Origin: Myroides sp. NP-2
Lineage (GTDB): Bacteria > Bacteroidota > Bacteroidia > Flavobacteriales > Flavobacteriaceae
NCBI RefSeq assembly: GCF_014145665.1
Contig: NZ_JACHTD010000013.1
Span: 33,252 to 97,251, forward strand
Direction of reading: 5' to 3'
Length of the DNA: 64,000 nt
Below the pieces are notes generated by a model. That model had not been told where the DNA came from. It worked only from the letters and a program-made list of their open reading frames with translations, and ran no database searches. This document shows positions 52,555 to 61,373 of this stretch, in pieces. Position 1 is the first letter of the stretch. The number at the start of each line of letters is the position of its first letter. Made by a program: the position numbers and the translations under genes.

Positions 52555-54732
52555 ATGGCAAAAAAAATTAGACATAAAAAGAAAAAACAATTTGATTTTT
52601 CGAACAAGATTTTAAAATTTTTAGGAAAAAATCCTTCCAAATCTTTTAACTATAAACAAGTAGCTGCCCAACTCGAAGTAGTGGATACCCAAGGCAGAAA
52701 TGAGATTATTAAAGAACTAAAATTCTTGCTTTCCAAAACGCTTATCGAAGAAGTTGAGGTAGGGAAGTACCGCTTTGTTCCCAAAGCAAATTACGTAGAG
52801 GGACACATAGATATGACGAGTCGAAAAACGGCATATTTGGTGAGTGAAGAACTTGAAGAGGATGTTTTCATTCCGACCAACAATTTAAACAAAGCCCTAG
52901 ATGGGGATTTGGTAAAAGCCTACATTTACAATAAGCGAAAAGGCCGAAAGCCAGAAGCCGAAGTTGTTGAGGTATTAGAACGCCATCGTACGCAATTTGT
53001 TGGGGTTATCGAGATTCAGAAAAACTTTGCTTTTGTTACGACAGCCGATGCAAAAATGTACACGGATATTTTTATTCCTAAAGACAAATTTTTGGATGCT
53101 CAACCTGGAGACGTGGTATTGGTTGATTTAGAAGATTGGCCAGAGAATGCAGATAGTCCATTTGGTAGAGTAGTCAAAGTACTGGGTAAACAAGGGGAGC
53201 ACAACACCGAAATCCACGCTATTTTGGCAGAATATGGTCTTCCAAGTGAATTTACAAAAGAGGTAGAAGAATTTGCCAACAAACTCGATACGTCGATTCA
53301 GGAAGAAGAAGTAGCAAAACGCCGCGATATGCGCGATGTTCTAACATTCACCATTGATCCAAAAGACGCTAAAGACTTTGATGATGCCCTGTCTTTCCAA
53401 ATCTTAGAAAATGGAAATTACGAGATCGGGGTACATATTGCCGATGTTTCTCACTATGTACAACCGGGGACTATTTTAGATGATGAAGCCTTTCACCGTG
53501 CGACGTCGGTGTATTTAGTCGACCGAACGGTTCCTATGCTTCCCGAAGTGCTGTCCAATTTTGCTTGTTCACTTCGTCCTCACGAGGATAAATATACATT
53601 CTCTGCGGTGTTTGAACTCAATGCTAAAGGCGAGATAGTGAATGCTTGGTTTGGCCGTACAGTAACGCATTCCGATCAACGCATGGCTTATGAAGAAGCC
53701 CAATACATCATTGAAACACAAGATCGAACGGTTCCTGAAGCCATTTCCATTACGGGAGAAGCGCAAGAAATTAGCGAAGAAGTTGCCCAAGCCGTGCTAA
53801 CGTTGAATCGATTGGCCATTATCTTACGTCAAAAGCGCATGAAAGCTGGTGCAATTTCCTTTGATAAAGTAGAAGTAAAATTCAACTTAAACAGCGAAAG
53901 TGAGCCTGTAGGCGTGTTCTTTAAAGAAGCCAAAGAAGCCAACCACTTGATCGAAGAATTCATGCTATTGGCGAATAGAAAAGTTTCTGAATTTATCGGC
54001 AAACAGAAAAAAACCTTTGTATACCGTATTCACGACGAGCCAGATCAAGATAAATTGTTTGGTTTACAATCCGTTATATCAAGGTTTGGTCATTCGCTAA
54101 ATTTCAAATCGAGAGATACGATTTCCAAATCCTTAAATGAATTATTGAAAAATGTACAAGGTAAAAAGGAACAAAACTTAGTCGATACCTTGGCGATTAG
54201 AAGTATGAGCAAAGCTAGCTATTCAACACAGAATATCGGACACTACGGTTTGGCTTTTGACTACTATTCACACTTTACATCTCCGATTCGACGTTATCCA
54301 GACGTAATGGCACACCGTTTGTTAGAATTCTATTTACACGGTGGAAATTCAGCCAATGTAGAAGAATACGAAACCAAATGTAAACACTGTTCCGCTATGG
54401 AGAGTTTGGCAGCAAATGCAGAACGAGACAGCATCAAATACATGCAAGTGAAGTATATGCAGGACCAAAAAGACAAAGCTTTTGTAGGGGTTATTTCAGG
54501 TGTCACAGAATGGGGGATTTATGTAGAAATCATCGAAAACAAATGTGAAGGTATGGTGCGTATACGCGAGATTAAGGAAGACTATTACGTATACGATGAA
54601 AAACAATATGCATTACTTGGACAAGCAACCAACAACACGCTTCAATTAGGAGATACTGTTGTGGTATCGGTTAAGAATGCAGATTTAGTTAAAAAACAAT
54701 TGGACTTTAATTATATTCAAAAATTAAACTAA
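52555..54732 (+). CDS. rnr: Ribonuclease R
   Basis: 725 residues, RNase II/R family 3'-5' exoribonuclease. An N-terminal winged-helix region leads into cold-shock domains (GHIDMTSRKTAYLV), then the RNB catalytic core with DPKDAKDFDDALS near residue 263 (catalytic Asp cluster), and a C-terminal S1 domain (AFVGVISGVTEWGIYVEI). It degrades structured RNA. The N-terminal KKIRHKKKKQ basic tail is typical. The DUF2807 gene starts 1 bp after the stop. Confidence 0.95.
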   Translation: MAKKIRHKKKKQFDFSNKILKFLGKNPSKSFNYKQVAAQLEVVDTQGRNEIIKELKFLLSKTLIEEVEVGKYRFVPKANYVEGHIDMTSRKTAYLVSEELEEDVFIPTNNLNKALDGDLVKAYIYNKRKGRKPEAEVVEVLERHRTQFVGVIEIQKNFAFVTTADAKMYTDIFIPKDKFLDAQPGDVVLVDLEDWPENADSPFGRVVKVLGKQGEHNTEIHAILAEYGLPSEFTKEVEEFANKLDTSIQEEEVAKRRDMRDVLTFTIDPKDAKDFDDALSFQILENGNYEIGVHIADVSHYVQPGTILDDEAFHRATSVYLVDRTVPMLPEVLSNFACSLRPHEDKYTFSAVFELNAKGEIVNAWFGRTVTHSDQRMAYEEAQYIIETQDRTVPEAISITGEAQEISEEVAQAVLTLNRLAIILRQKRMKAGAISFDKVEVKFNLNSESEPVGVFFKEAKEANHLIEEFMLLANRKVSEFIGKQKKTFVYRIHDEPDQDKLFGLQSVISRFGHSLNFKSRDTISKSLNELLKNVQGKKEQNLVDTLAIRSMSKASYSTQNIGHYGLAFDYYSHFTSPIRRYPDVMAHRLLEFYLHGGNSANVEEYETKCKHCSAMESLAANAERDSIKYMQVKYMQDQKDKAFVGVISGVTEWGIYVEIIENKCEGMVRIREIKEDYYVYDEKQYALLGQATNNTLQLGDTVVVSVKNADLVKKQLDFNYIQKLN

Positions 54733-54733
54733 C

Positions 54734-55402
54734 ATGAAAAAAATAATAGTTCTATTTATTGCGTTATGTGGAACAATTGGCTTTGCTCAAGAGGTTAAAG
54801 AAGTAGGAGAGTTTAGCAATGTCAATGTTTTTGACAAAATCGAACTGACCTTAGTTCCATCAACAGAAACTAAGATGGAGGTTTCAGGGAGCAATACAAA
54901 AGAAGTAACCTTTGTAAACAAAAATGGAAACTTGAAAATCAAAATGAATTTCAGCAGTAGTTTTCAAGGAGGAAATACGCAGGTAAAACTATACTACAAG
55001 GCGCTTGAGGAGATCATTGCTGAAGAAGGAGCTAGTGTTGACAGCAAAGAGGTTGTTAAGGCTACAAACTTGAGAATTCACAGCAAAACAGGAGCTTCGG
55101 TAGCATTAAAAGTAGAGACAGAAAAATTAATTGTGCGAAGCTATACTGGAGGAACGATTGCCTTAACAGGAAAAACCAATACACAAGATATATTAGCCAA
55201 TGCTGGAGCAAGTGTTTACAATGAAAAACTAGTGAGTAAACAGACTGAAGTAACAGTAAATGCTGGTGGTACAGCCAAAGTAAATGCCACAGATCTGGTG
55301 GATGCTAAAACTAGAGCAGGAGGAGAGGTTATCATCTTTGGAAACCCAAAACAAATCAATGAAAAAGTGGTAATGGGCGGAAGCATCAAAAAGGAGAACT
55401 AA
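54734..55402 (+). CDS. DUF2807 (GIN domain) exported protein
   Basis: 222 residues with a signal peptide ending at GFAQ (about residue 19). The beta-helical head-GIN domain that follows is rich in regularly spaced strands (VNKNGNLKIKMNF, EEGASVDSKEVV, AGGTAKVNATDL). This family is common in Bacteroidota, exported, and of unknown function. It is tightly coupled to rnr, which is a spacing coincidence of operon rather than evidence of a shared role. Confidence 0.85.
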   Translation: MKKIIVLFIALCGTIGFAQEVKEVGEFSNVNVFDKIELTLVPSTETKMEVSGSNTKEVTFVNKNGNLKIKMNFSSSFQGGNTQVKLYYKALEEIIAEEGASVDSKEVVKATNLRIHSKTGASVALKVETEKLIVRSYTGGTIALTGKTNTQDILANAGASVYNEKLVSKQTEVTVNAGGTAKVNATDLVDAKTRAGGEVIIFGNPKQINEKVVMGGSIKKEN

Positions 55403-55470
55403 AAGTATTTATTTTTTTCTTATTCTATTGTCATAAAAAACCGTACCTTGCCGTAGGTAATAAACATAGG

Positions 55471-55501
55471 TGCCAATATATCAAGTATATTGGCATTTTT
55501 A
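55471..55501 (+). terminator. Terminator after rnr-DUF2807
   Basis: The perfect 10-bp stem TGCCAATATA / TATATTGGCA is followed by five T residues. It lies only 11 bp before the LysE gene start, so that gene may depend on read-through or a promoter overlapping the hairpin. Confidence 0.8.
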
Positions 55502-55511
55502 ATTGTGGTAA

Positions 55512-56189
55512 ATGATCGATGACTTAATTACAGGTGTTACCTTGGGGTTTTTCCTAAGTTTCATGATTGGTCCTGTATTTTTTATTCTTATTGAAACGAG
55601 TATTACAAGGGGAATTCGAGCGGCTCTTGCGTTTGATATGGGCGTAATTCTCGCTGATGCCCTGTTTTTCACCATTGCCTTTTTTAGTAGCTTTCGCTTG
55701 ATAAATTCGATCAAAGACGATCCAGCTCTATTTATTTTCGGTGGGTTATTGATGTTGACCTATGGAATTATTTCCTTTGTCAAGCTCAAAAAAGTACAAG
55801 TTCACACCATCCAAATTGCGCCTCCTAACTTAAAAAGAGAGTACTTAAATCTCTTTGTCAAAGGATTTCTACTCAACTTTATTAATGTGGGTGTTTTGGG
55901 CTTTTGGTTGGCAATTATCATCACATTAGGCCCTAAGATGGACATGGATACTGAACGCATGTTTTTATTCTTCTCCTTCGCTATTGCTGCCTATTTTGTA
56001 ACAGATGTATTCAAAATTCTTTTAGCTAAGCAATTGCGCAAGAAGCTAACAGCAGAAAATATTCTCAAGGTAAAAAAAATCAGCAGTGTTCTACTCATGA
56101 TCTTTGGGCTAGTCATTATGGTTAAAGCCTTTATTCCCACATCAGATAAAGAATTAAACTTGCCAATCCCTCGATTGGAACGAAAATAG
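55512..56189 (+). CDS. LysE/RhtB family exporter
   Basis: 225 residues with six predicted transmembrane helices. The N-terminal LGFFLSFMIGPVFFILIETSITRGIRAAL contains the GPV motif of the family (quoted as a position landmark, residues 11-39). LysE proteins export amino acids or related small molecules; the substrate is unknown here. It is the last chromosomal gene before the insertion. Confidence 0.85.
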   Translation: MIDDLITGVTLGFFLSFMIGPVFFILIETSITRGIRAALAFDMGVILADALFFTIAFFSSFRLINSIKDDPALFIFGGLLMLTYGIISFVKLKKVQVHTIQIAPPNLKREYLNLFVKGFLLNFINVGVLGFWLAIIITLGPKMDMDTERMFLFFSFAIAAYFVTDVFKILLAKQLRKKLTAENILKVKKISSVLLMIFGLVIMVKAFIPTSDKELNLPIPRLERK

Positions 56190-56219
56190 AAAAAGGATAG
56201 CATGAAGCTATCCTTTTTT
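56190..56219 (+). terminator. Terminator after the LysE-family gene
   Basis: The stem AAAAGGATAGC / GCTATCCTTTT with a 5-base loop is followed by T residues. Confidence 0.88.
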
Positions 56220-56240
56220 AGTTTGCGATTAACTAAATAA

Positions 56241-56270
56241 AAAAAGCCCTAACTTTCGTTAGAGCTTTTA
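56241..56270 (-). terminator. Orphan terminator of the interrupted tRNA gene
   Basis: On the minus strand the stem CTCTAAC/GTTAGGG-type hairpin with a GAAA loop is followed by a T run. It lies 6 bp after the tRNA 3' fragment, so it was the terminator of the tRNA gene before the element inserted. Confidence 0.75.
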
Positions 56271-56275
56271 GTAAG

Positions 56276-56297
56276 TCGGGGTGGCAGGATTCGAACC
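56276..56297 (-). tRNA. 3' fragment of a tRNA gene (probably tRNA-Pro), attachment-site half
   Basis: On the minus strand it reads GGTTCGAATCCTGCC then ACCCCGA: T-loop, 3' half of the T-stem, and a full 3' acceptor strand with the discriminator A. The 5' part of the tRNA is absent; the sequence departs from a tRNA at about 56298. The acceptor strand CACCCCG pairs with CGGGGTG, the acceptor start I recall for flavobacterial tRNA-Pro. The integrase gene follows 140 bp away, so this is one end (attL or attR) of the element. The intact tRNA should lie at the far end, outside the window. Confidence 0.7.
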
Positions 56298-56438
56298 GTT
56301 ATCATATCTTACTTTTACTTTTCTTATTTTACTCTGATTATTAGGTATTTACAAATTTTATTACCTATCTTTACCTAACCTTACAAAGGTAAAATATGGT
56401 AATATTAAGCATTTCTGTCCGAAATATGTCCGAGAAAT
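56298..56438 (+). promoter_or_regulatory. Element end with arm-site-like repeats upstream of the integrase gene
   Basis: The stretch holds several copies of TTACCT/AGGTAA in both orientations, including TTTACCT...AGGTAAA around 56370-56393 and TAGGTA...TACCTA around 56342-56367. Short repeats beside an att core and next to int are typical of integrase arm-binding sites. The gene promoter must also lie here. Confidence 0.4.
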
Positions 56439-57770
56439 ATGAAAGTGAATTTTTATTTAGATAAGCCCTATAATCCCGATATTTCGCCTGAAAAGGTCAA
56501 ACAGGAATTGGCAAAGGTTGGAGGGAAAAAGAAGAACCTTGCACAAAAGTTCTGGAATCCATCGCCCACTGCACTGTATCTCTTCTTTTCACCGGATAAA
56601 TCCTGTAGGATAAAATACAGGACAAACTATAAGATATTGCCCAAAAGTTGGGATTTTGAAAAGGAAAGGCTTAAACCAAGTGCCAGCGGAGCGTTGGAAT
56701 TCAATGTTGAACTGAACAACCTTGCAAACTGCTGTACAAGGGAAGCAATGCGAAAAAAAGAAACAAACCAGTTTCTTTCCAAAGAGGATTATAAACAGAT
56801 TGTACAGGACTGTATTGACAGGGACAATGCCGTCAATAGTGAAATATCCATTTCCCACCTGAAAACCCAGTTCCTTTCCTACAAATCCAATTTTGTCAAA
56901 GAGGGTACGTTAAAAGAATACCGGACAGTCTTTAAGGGATTGGAGGATTTTGAGAAGCATAAGGGAACAAAACTTATCCTTAGGGAAATGGACGGTAAAT
57001 TTCTCGATCAGTTTGAGGTATTTCTAAGCAGGAAAAAGAACACGAACGATGGAGATAAAGAGGGCTTGCTGAATGACACCATCCACAAGTACATCTCCAC
57101 GTTAAAGGTATTCCTAAAGTGGTGCAACGACAATGATTATTTGGTGCATCCCGATGTCTTCAAGACCCAGAAGACAAACTTTAAGAAGAAAGCCTACAAT
57201 GAGATCATTGCCCTGTCAGAATCCGAAATACAGAAACTGATGAACCATGATCTTTCGGACAGACCCAGTCTGGAAAGGGTACGGGATCTGTTCTGTCTAT
57301 TGTGCTACACAGGGCAAAGATTTGAGGATCTGATCAACTTTGACCCAAAGGACATAAAAAACAATGCTTGGGACTTCATTTCGGTAAAAGTCAAAAAAAG
57401 GGTGATCGTACCTTTTGAGGGGTATATTGCCCCAGCAAAGGATATCTTGGAGCGTATCGGTTACTCCGTGCCCAAGATATCCAACCAGAAGTTCAATGAA
57501 TATATCAAAACTGTCGGCAAACTGGCAGGAATGGACGAAATCATAAAGATCACAAGGTATTCAGGTAAGCAAAAGCTGGTGATAGAAAAAAGGAAGTACG
57601 ACTTCCTATCGAGCCATGTCGGCAGAAGATCAATGGTAACGAACCTATTGAGCAGGAACGTACCCATTACACTTGTGCAGAAACTGACCGCACATTCCGA
57701 CATAAGGACTTTAATGAAATACGAATCGGCAAACACGGATTCGTTAATCGATGCACTGAACAAATTTTAA
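56439..57770 (+). CDS. Tyrosine recombinase (integrase)
   Basis: 443 residues. An N-terminal arm/SAM-like core-binding part (about 100-225) precedes the catalytic domain (about 245-440). Catalytic residues visible are Arg in TGQRFEDL, the H-x-x-R of SSHVGRRSMV, His in LTAHSDIRTL, and the nucleophile Tyr in MKYESA. This is the Bacteroidota integrase type found in NBU, CTnDOT-like and other tRNA-targeting elements. It inserts the element at the tRNA 3' end and presumably excises it with the HTH protein downstream. Confidence 0.92.
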   Translation: MKVNFYLDKPYNPDISPEKVKQELAKVGGKKKNLAQKFWNPSPTALYLFFSPDKSCRIKYRTNYKILPKSWDFEKERLKPSASGALEFNVELNNLANCCTREAMRKKETNQFLSKEDYKQIVQDCIDRDNAVNSEISISHLKTQFLSYKSNFVKEGTLKEYRTVFKGLEDFEKHKGTKLILREMDGKFLDQFEVFLSRKKNTNDGDKEGLLNDTIHKYISTLKVFLKWCNDNDYLVHPDVFKTQKTNFKKKAYNEIIALSESEIQKLMNHDLSDRPSLERVRDLFCLLCYTGQRFEDLINFDPKDIKNNAWDFISVKVKKRVIVPFEGYIAPAKDILERIGYSVPKISNQKFNEYIKTVGKLAGMDEIIKITRYSGKQKLVIEKRKYDFLSSHVGRRSMVTNLLSRNVPITLVQKLTAHSDIRTLMKYESANTDSLIDALNKF

Positions 57771-57774
57771 AATT

Positions 57775-58776
57775 ATGAACAGTAAATATTTCAGAAGAAG
57801 AAAACCGTTTGACTTTGATCCGCATCCATTGGACGTGGGCGTCCCTTTTTCCAAGAACGATACGCATGCGGATGTACACTTTCTTATAAAAGTTCAGCGA
57901 CTTCCAGAGAGTCAACTTGAAGATCTCTTTTTGCGCCACTTCAACTATTACAAAGCTGAATTCAACGATACTGACGGCAGAGAGTTTTTTAAAGAATTAT
58001 GGCAGACTGTTAATTCCGAGCTAAAAAAGGAAAGAAGCAAATCACAGGAAAAGCTGTCGGCGACACAGAAAAGAAGAAACGACCTTAGAATACAGAAATT
58101 CCAGTATTTCATCGAGAATATCCTTCCCAAATATGACCGATGGAATTTCACGGTAAGTCTGTCAAAAAAATATGAGATAGTCAGCGAGCAACTATTGCAA
58201 GAAGTAAAGAGCAAAACTCAAATAGAATTCCAGCGGACACAGGAATTGATCGATTCGGCATTTACGAAACTTGCCAATTCATCCAATGCAAGTACAGAAT
58301 CCAATATAAATACCATAAAAACTATTCTGGAGAACTATCTAGATTCGAACAAAGAGGAACAGGAAGAATTAAAAAAGCAATTCATCCAGAAACAAAATCT
58401 CGATCGTTTGCTAGCACAGTATAATACGACATTAAAAGAATTGGATGAATTTAAAGAACAGGTTAAAAAGCTCAAAAAAGAGAAATCCCGATTGAATTCC
58501 TTGGATCATCATAAAATCAATATACTGAACGGCGACAAACTTAATCTGATCGCGTTGTTTGATGAATTTATGAAAGCAAAGATAATAATCAACGGAAAAG
58601 CAGAAACATTCCTAGGGACTAACGCCCATATAACATGGGCAAAAATCATTTCCAATCATTTTTTGGAACATGATAAGCCAATTCCATTCGGAACAGTAGA
58701 GAACTATTTTTGTGACGGTAAACCCACCGACATTGACAATTCAGATCGCAAATTCAAAATTATTCCAATTGAATAG
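57775..58776 (+). CDS. Element-encoded hypothetical protein with coiled coil
   Basis: 333 residues, soluble. The middle (about 175-240) is a long Glu/Lys-rich coiled coil, and the C-terminal part (about 255-325) has the pattern NLIALFDEFMKAKIIINGKA and TWAKIISNHFLEHDKPI, similar in feel to the RteC/orf2-type proteins next to Bacteroidota integrases. It starts 4 bp after the integrase stop. I cannot assign a function; a regulatory or recombination accessory role is a guess. A strong terminator follows. Confidence 0.65.
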   Translation: MNSKYFRRRKPFDFDPHPLDVGVPFSKNDTHADVHFLIKVQRLPESQLEDLFLRHFNYYKAEFNDTDGREFFKELWQTVNSELKKERSKSQEKLSATQKRRNDLRIQKFQYFIENILPKYDRWNFTVSLSKKYEIVSEQLLQEVKSKTQIEFQRTQELIDSAFTKLANSSNASTESNINTIKTILENYLDSNKEEQEELKKQFIQKQNLDRLLAQYNTTLKELDEFKEQVKKLKKEKSRLNSLDHHKINILNGDKLNLIALFDEFMKAKIIINGKAETFLGTNAHITWAKIISNHFLEHDKPIPFGTVENYFCDGKPTDIDNSDRKFKIIPIE

Positions 58777-58810
58777 CCAGAAGATAAATCATACCACCCC
58801 CTTGCAGAGA

Positions 58811-58840
58811 TGCCGTTCAAAATTCTGAACGGCATTTTTT
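58811..58840 (+). terminator. Terminator after the int operon
   Basis: The stem TGCCGTTCA / TGAACGGCA is followed by six T residues, so the integrase unit and the replication/mobilization unit are separate transcripts. Confidence 0.87.
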
Positions 58841-58933
58841 GTGGTCTTGCTTGCCCAATTTTGTGTCAAGTTAATTAAACGAAGAAAGTGGCCATGACTT
58901 CGACATTCTTAAATTGATAAACATGAGCAAAGT

Positions 58934-59233
58934 ATGATTACACTGGATCGAAATGCCCTTAGAGATTGTGTCAAGGATGCAGTTAGGGAAGAACTACAGG
59001 TTTTTATTTCAAAGGTTGGTAATATGGACGATCCTCCGCAAAAAAAGCAACCGACAAAACTAATGACCAAAAAGGAAATGGCAAACGAGCTTGATATTTC
59101 CCTTGTCAGCCTGACCGAATGGATGAAACAGGGGCGTATTCCCTATAAACGTATGGGAAAGCGCATTTACTTCAACAAAGAAGATGTTATGGCATCCATG
59201 ACGAACTTCAACCATAACAAAGGAGGTAAATAA
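58934..59233 (+). CDS. Helix-turn-helix protein, excisionase-like
   Basis: 99 residues. The C-terminal half is a MerR/excisionase-type winged helix: MTKKEMANELDISLVSLTEW (helix-turn-helix) and GRIPYKRMGKRIYF. This is the position of the orf2x/xis-like gene of Bacteroides mobilizable elements. It may direct excision, or regulate the ATPase-primase-mob transcript it heads. Its TAA overlaps the next ATG by one base. Confidence 0.82.
   Translation: MITLDRNALRDCVKDAVREELQVFISKVGNMDDPPQKKQPTKLMTKKEMANELDISLVSLTEWMKQGRIPYKRMGKRIYFNKEDVMASMTNFNHNKGGK
59221..59226 (+). promoter_or_regulatory. Shine-Dalgarno AGGAGG before the ATPase gene
   Basis: AGGAGG lies 6 bp before the ATG at 59233. Strong Shine-Dalgarno sequences are unusual in Bacteroidota genes; this one lies inside the coupled upstream coding region. 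Confidence 0.5.
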
Positions 59234-60279
59234 TGATCTCGTTTAACCAGGACATAGCCACTGCATTGGATAGGGCTATAGTAAAAATAACAGATAAATT
59301 TTTAGAACCTCCGATCATGATAACAATCAGCAATTCCGATTCCGTTATCGGTACATTAGGAAATTTCAGCGCATCCACCGGAAAGGCCAAGAGTAGGAAA
59401 ACATTCAATGTGATTTCATTGGTCGCTGCTGCATTGAGCGGAAAACAGATATTACAGTATAAGGTCAAAGTTCCCATAAACCGTCCATTGGTACTGTACT
59501 GCGATACGGAGCAGAGCAGATTCCATTGCCACAGGTTGATTTCAAGGGTTTACAAACTCATAAATTACCCGACAACGGAAGTCCATGAAAACCTAAAATT
59601 TATATCCCTGAGGGAATACCCCACTAAAGAGCGCATAAGTATCATCGAATATGCCCTGTCCAAATATGCGGGCAAAATATGTCTGGTCATCATAGACGGG
59701 ATCAGGGATCTTGTTTACGACATCAATAATGCTACGGAAGCGACCGAAATTACCGGCAAGCTGATGAAATGGTCACAGGAGCTGAATATACACATCCATA
59801 CCGTACTGCACCTAAACAAGGGTGATGACAACACCAGAGGGCATTTGGGGACAGAATTGAACAATAAGGCTGAATCCATATTACAGGTCACCAAAAGCGA
59901 TCTGGATACAAACTACAGCACCGTGGCGCCAAAGTTCATCAGGGATATCGAGTTTGAGCCATTTACCTTTTTTATCGATGATGGTTTGCCCGTACTGGAT
60001 GAGAACTTTGACCTGTCAGGTACAGTATCGAGAAAGGGATTCGACTATCAGGAGCTTTCCAAAGAGAACCATCGGGAAGTGTTACAGGAAATGTTCAACG
60101 GCAGTGAAATAACCTGCACATATGATGAATATGTTGGCAGATTACGGAATGCGTATCTGGCAAAGGGCTTCAATTTCGGCATCAATAAAGCCAAACAGCT
60201 GAAGACATTTCTGGAAAACAAACGGATGGTCATCAAAAACGATAAGACCTACCGGTTCAACCCTGAATTCTATTATTAA
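59233..60279 (+). CDS. RecA-fold ATPase (RepA/AAA_25-like)
   Basis: 348 residues. The phosphate loop is SASTGKAKSRKT near residues 48-59, where the family has a G-x-x-K-S-x-K-T-like sequence, and the Walker B strand is CLVIIDGIRDLV near 154. VLHLNKGDDNTRGHLGTEL is typical of hexameric RepA-like helicases of plasmids and mobilizable elements. Its partner primase follows, so the pair could unwind and prime replication of the excised circle. Helicase activity is inferred. Confidence 0.75.
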   Translation: MISFNQDIATALDRAIVKITDKFLEPPIMITISNSDSVIGTLGNFSASTGKAKSRKTFNVISLVAAALSGKQILQYKVKVPINRPLVLYCDTEQSRFHCHRLISRVYKLINYPTTEVHENLKFISLREYPTKERISIIEYALSKYAGKICLVIIDGIRDLVYDINNATEATEITGKLMKWSQELNIHIHTVLHLNKGDDNTRGHLGTELNNKAESILQVTKSDLDTNYSTVAPKFIRDIEFEPFTFFIDDGLPVLDENFDLSGTVSRKGFDYQELSKENHREVLQEMFNGSEITCTYDEYVGRLRNAYLAKGFNFGINKAKQLKTFLENKRMVIKNDKTYRFNPEFYY

Positions 60280-60284
60280 AAAAC

Positions 60285-60332
60285 AGGTTTAGTTTAGTCC
60301 GCCCCTATATAGTAATAGACTAAACTAAACCT
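60285..60332 (+). repeat. Perfect 15-bp inverted repeat between ATPase and primase genes
   Basis: Arms AGGTTTAGTTTAGTC (60285-60299) and GACTAAACTAAACCT (60318-60332) enclose an 18-base loop. The arms contain the direct repeat TTTAG. No T run follows on the plus strand, so it is not an ordinary terminator. Given the helicase and primase genes on either side, a priming or replication-origin site (like the ssi hairpins of IncQ plasmids) is possible, as is a regulatory hairpin. Confidence 0.85.
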
Positions 60333-60349
60333 ACTTTAAAATTAAGATT

Positions 60350-61303
60350 ATGACATGTGATGAATTAAAGCGCATACCGCTCATATCCATATTAAATTAT
60401 CTACAGATACCATGCGCAAGGATGAACAGCCGTGAAGCATGGTTTAAAAACCCATTCAATGGAGGAGACGAAAGAACGGCTTCGACAAAGTTGGATATCC
60501 ATAGGAATATCTGGTACTCGCATTCGGAAGGATTCGGAGGAAATAACATTGACTTCCTGATGAAGTTTTTGGATACGGAAAACCTATCAACTGTTTTAGA
60601 TTGGGCTGATGAAAGAAAAAATATCTTTTCTTTTCACCAGCAGACCGTATTGGATAAAGTACAGGTCATGCAACAAGAAAATGAACGCGCTTACACCATC
60701 CTTTCCGTTGAGCCTCTCGGAAACAAAGCTCTGACAGACTATCTGACCGACGTACGCAAAATAGATATTGAAATTGCCAGAGTATACTGTCAGGAAATCT
60801 ATTACCGGACGGCAAAAGGACAGACGTACTTTGCCGCAAGTTTTAAGAATGATGCAGGTGGATACGAACTGCGCAACAGCTATGATAAACGCTCCCTATT
60901 GACAAAGGGGATCACCACGATCGATAACGGCAACAAAGATGTTGTTTTGTTTGAGGGCTTCACGGATCTGCTATCCTTTATGACGTTAAAAAAGAATGCA
61001 GGTAAGCCGTATCTAAATACGAACTTCTGTATCCTGAATACGACCGCCAATCTGCAAAAAGCATATCCATTCTTAGGGCGACATAACGGAATAACAAGCT
61101 ATCTGGACACAGATAGCAGTGGTTTAAAATCGTACAACAGTTTGCGAAGCCATTTTGAAAAAACGCACACCGTAAAAAATGGAATGGAAGAATTGCAGAG
61201 GCAAGACAACAGGATCAAGGATGTCAATGACTATCTGATTTTCACATCATCCAAAGAACAGACCCAAAATATTCAATCGGGAAGAAAACTATCGAATAGG
61301 TAG
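60350..61303 (+). CDS. TOPRIM primase
   Basis: 317 residues. The N-terminal zinc-free CHC2-like fold (about 1-80) contains AWFKNPFNGGDERTAS and IWYSHSEGFGGNNIDF, as in bacteriophage and element primases. The TOPRIM domain (about 200-290) carries the Glu in VVLFEGFTDLLSF and the D-x-D in SYLDTDSSG. It probably synthesises RNA primers for replication of the excised element, as PrmN1 is thought to do in NBU1. The stop is 71 bp before the mobC start. Confidence 0.82.
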   Translation: MTCDELKRIPLISILNYLQIPCARMNSREAWFKNPFNGGDERTASTKLDIHRNIWYSHSEGFGGNNIDFLMKFLDTENLSTVLDWADERKNIFSFHQQTVLDKVQVMQQENERAYTILSVEPLGNKALTDYLTDVRKIDIEIARVYCQEIYYRTAKGQTYFAASFKNDAGGYELRNSYDKRSLLTKGITTIDNGNKDVVLFEGFTDLLSFMTLKKNAGKPYLNTNFCILNTTANLQKAYPFLGRHNGITSYLDTDSSGLKSYNSLRSHFEKTHTVKNGMEELQRQDNRIKDVNDYLIFTSSKEQTQNIQSGRKLSNR

Positions 61304-61317
61304 GAAGCAAGGTTGTG

Positions 61318-61356
61318 TTTTGGTGACCCCAAAACCGATTGGCTCCCGATGGTCAC
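61318..61356 (+). other. Candidate oriT (inverted repeats upstream of mobC)
   Basis: TTTTGG-TGACC-CCAAAA (61318-61334) is a perfect 6-bp inverted repeat, and GTGACC pairs with GGTCAC 23 bp later. They lie directly upstream of the mobC-relaxase operon, the usual place for oriT. The nick site cannot be read. Confidence 0.4.
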
Positions 61357-61373
61357 AGCTAAAAAGAAACAAG

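Noticed and set aside
60285..60332. Rho-independent terminator
   Set aside because: No T run follows either arm, and the loop is long (18 bases).
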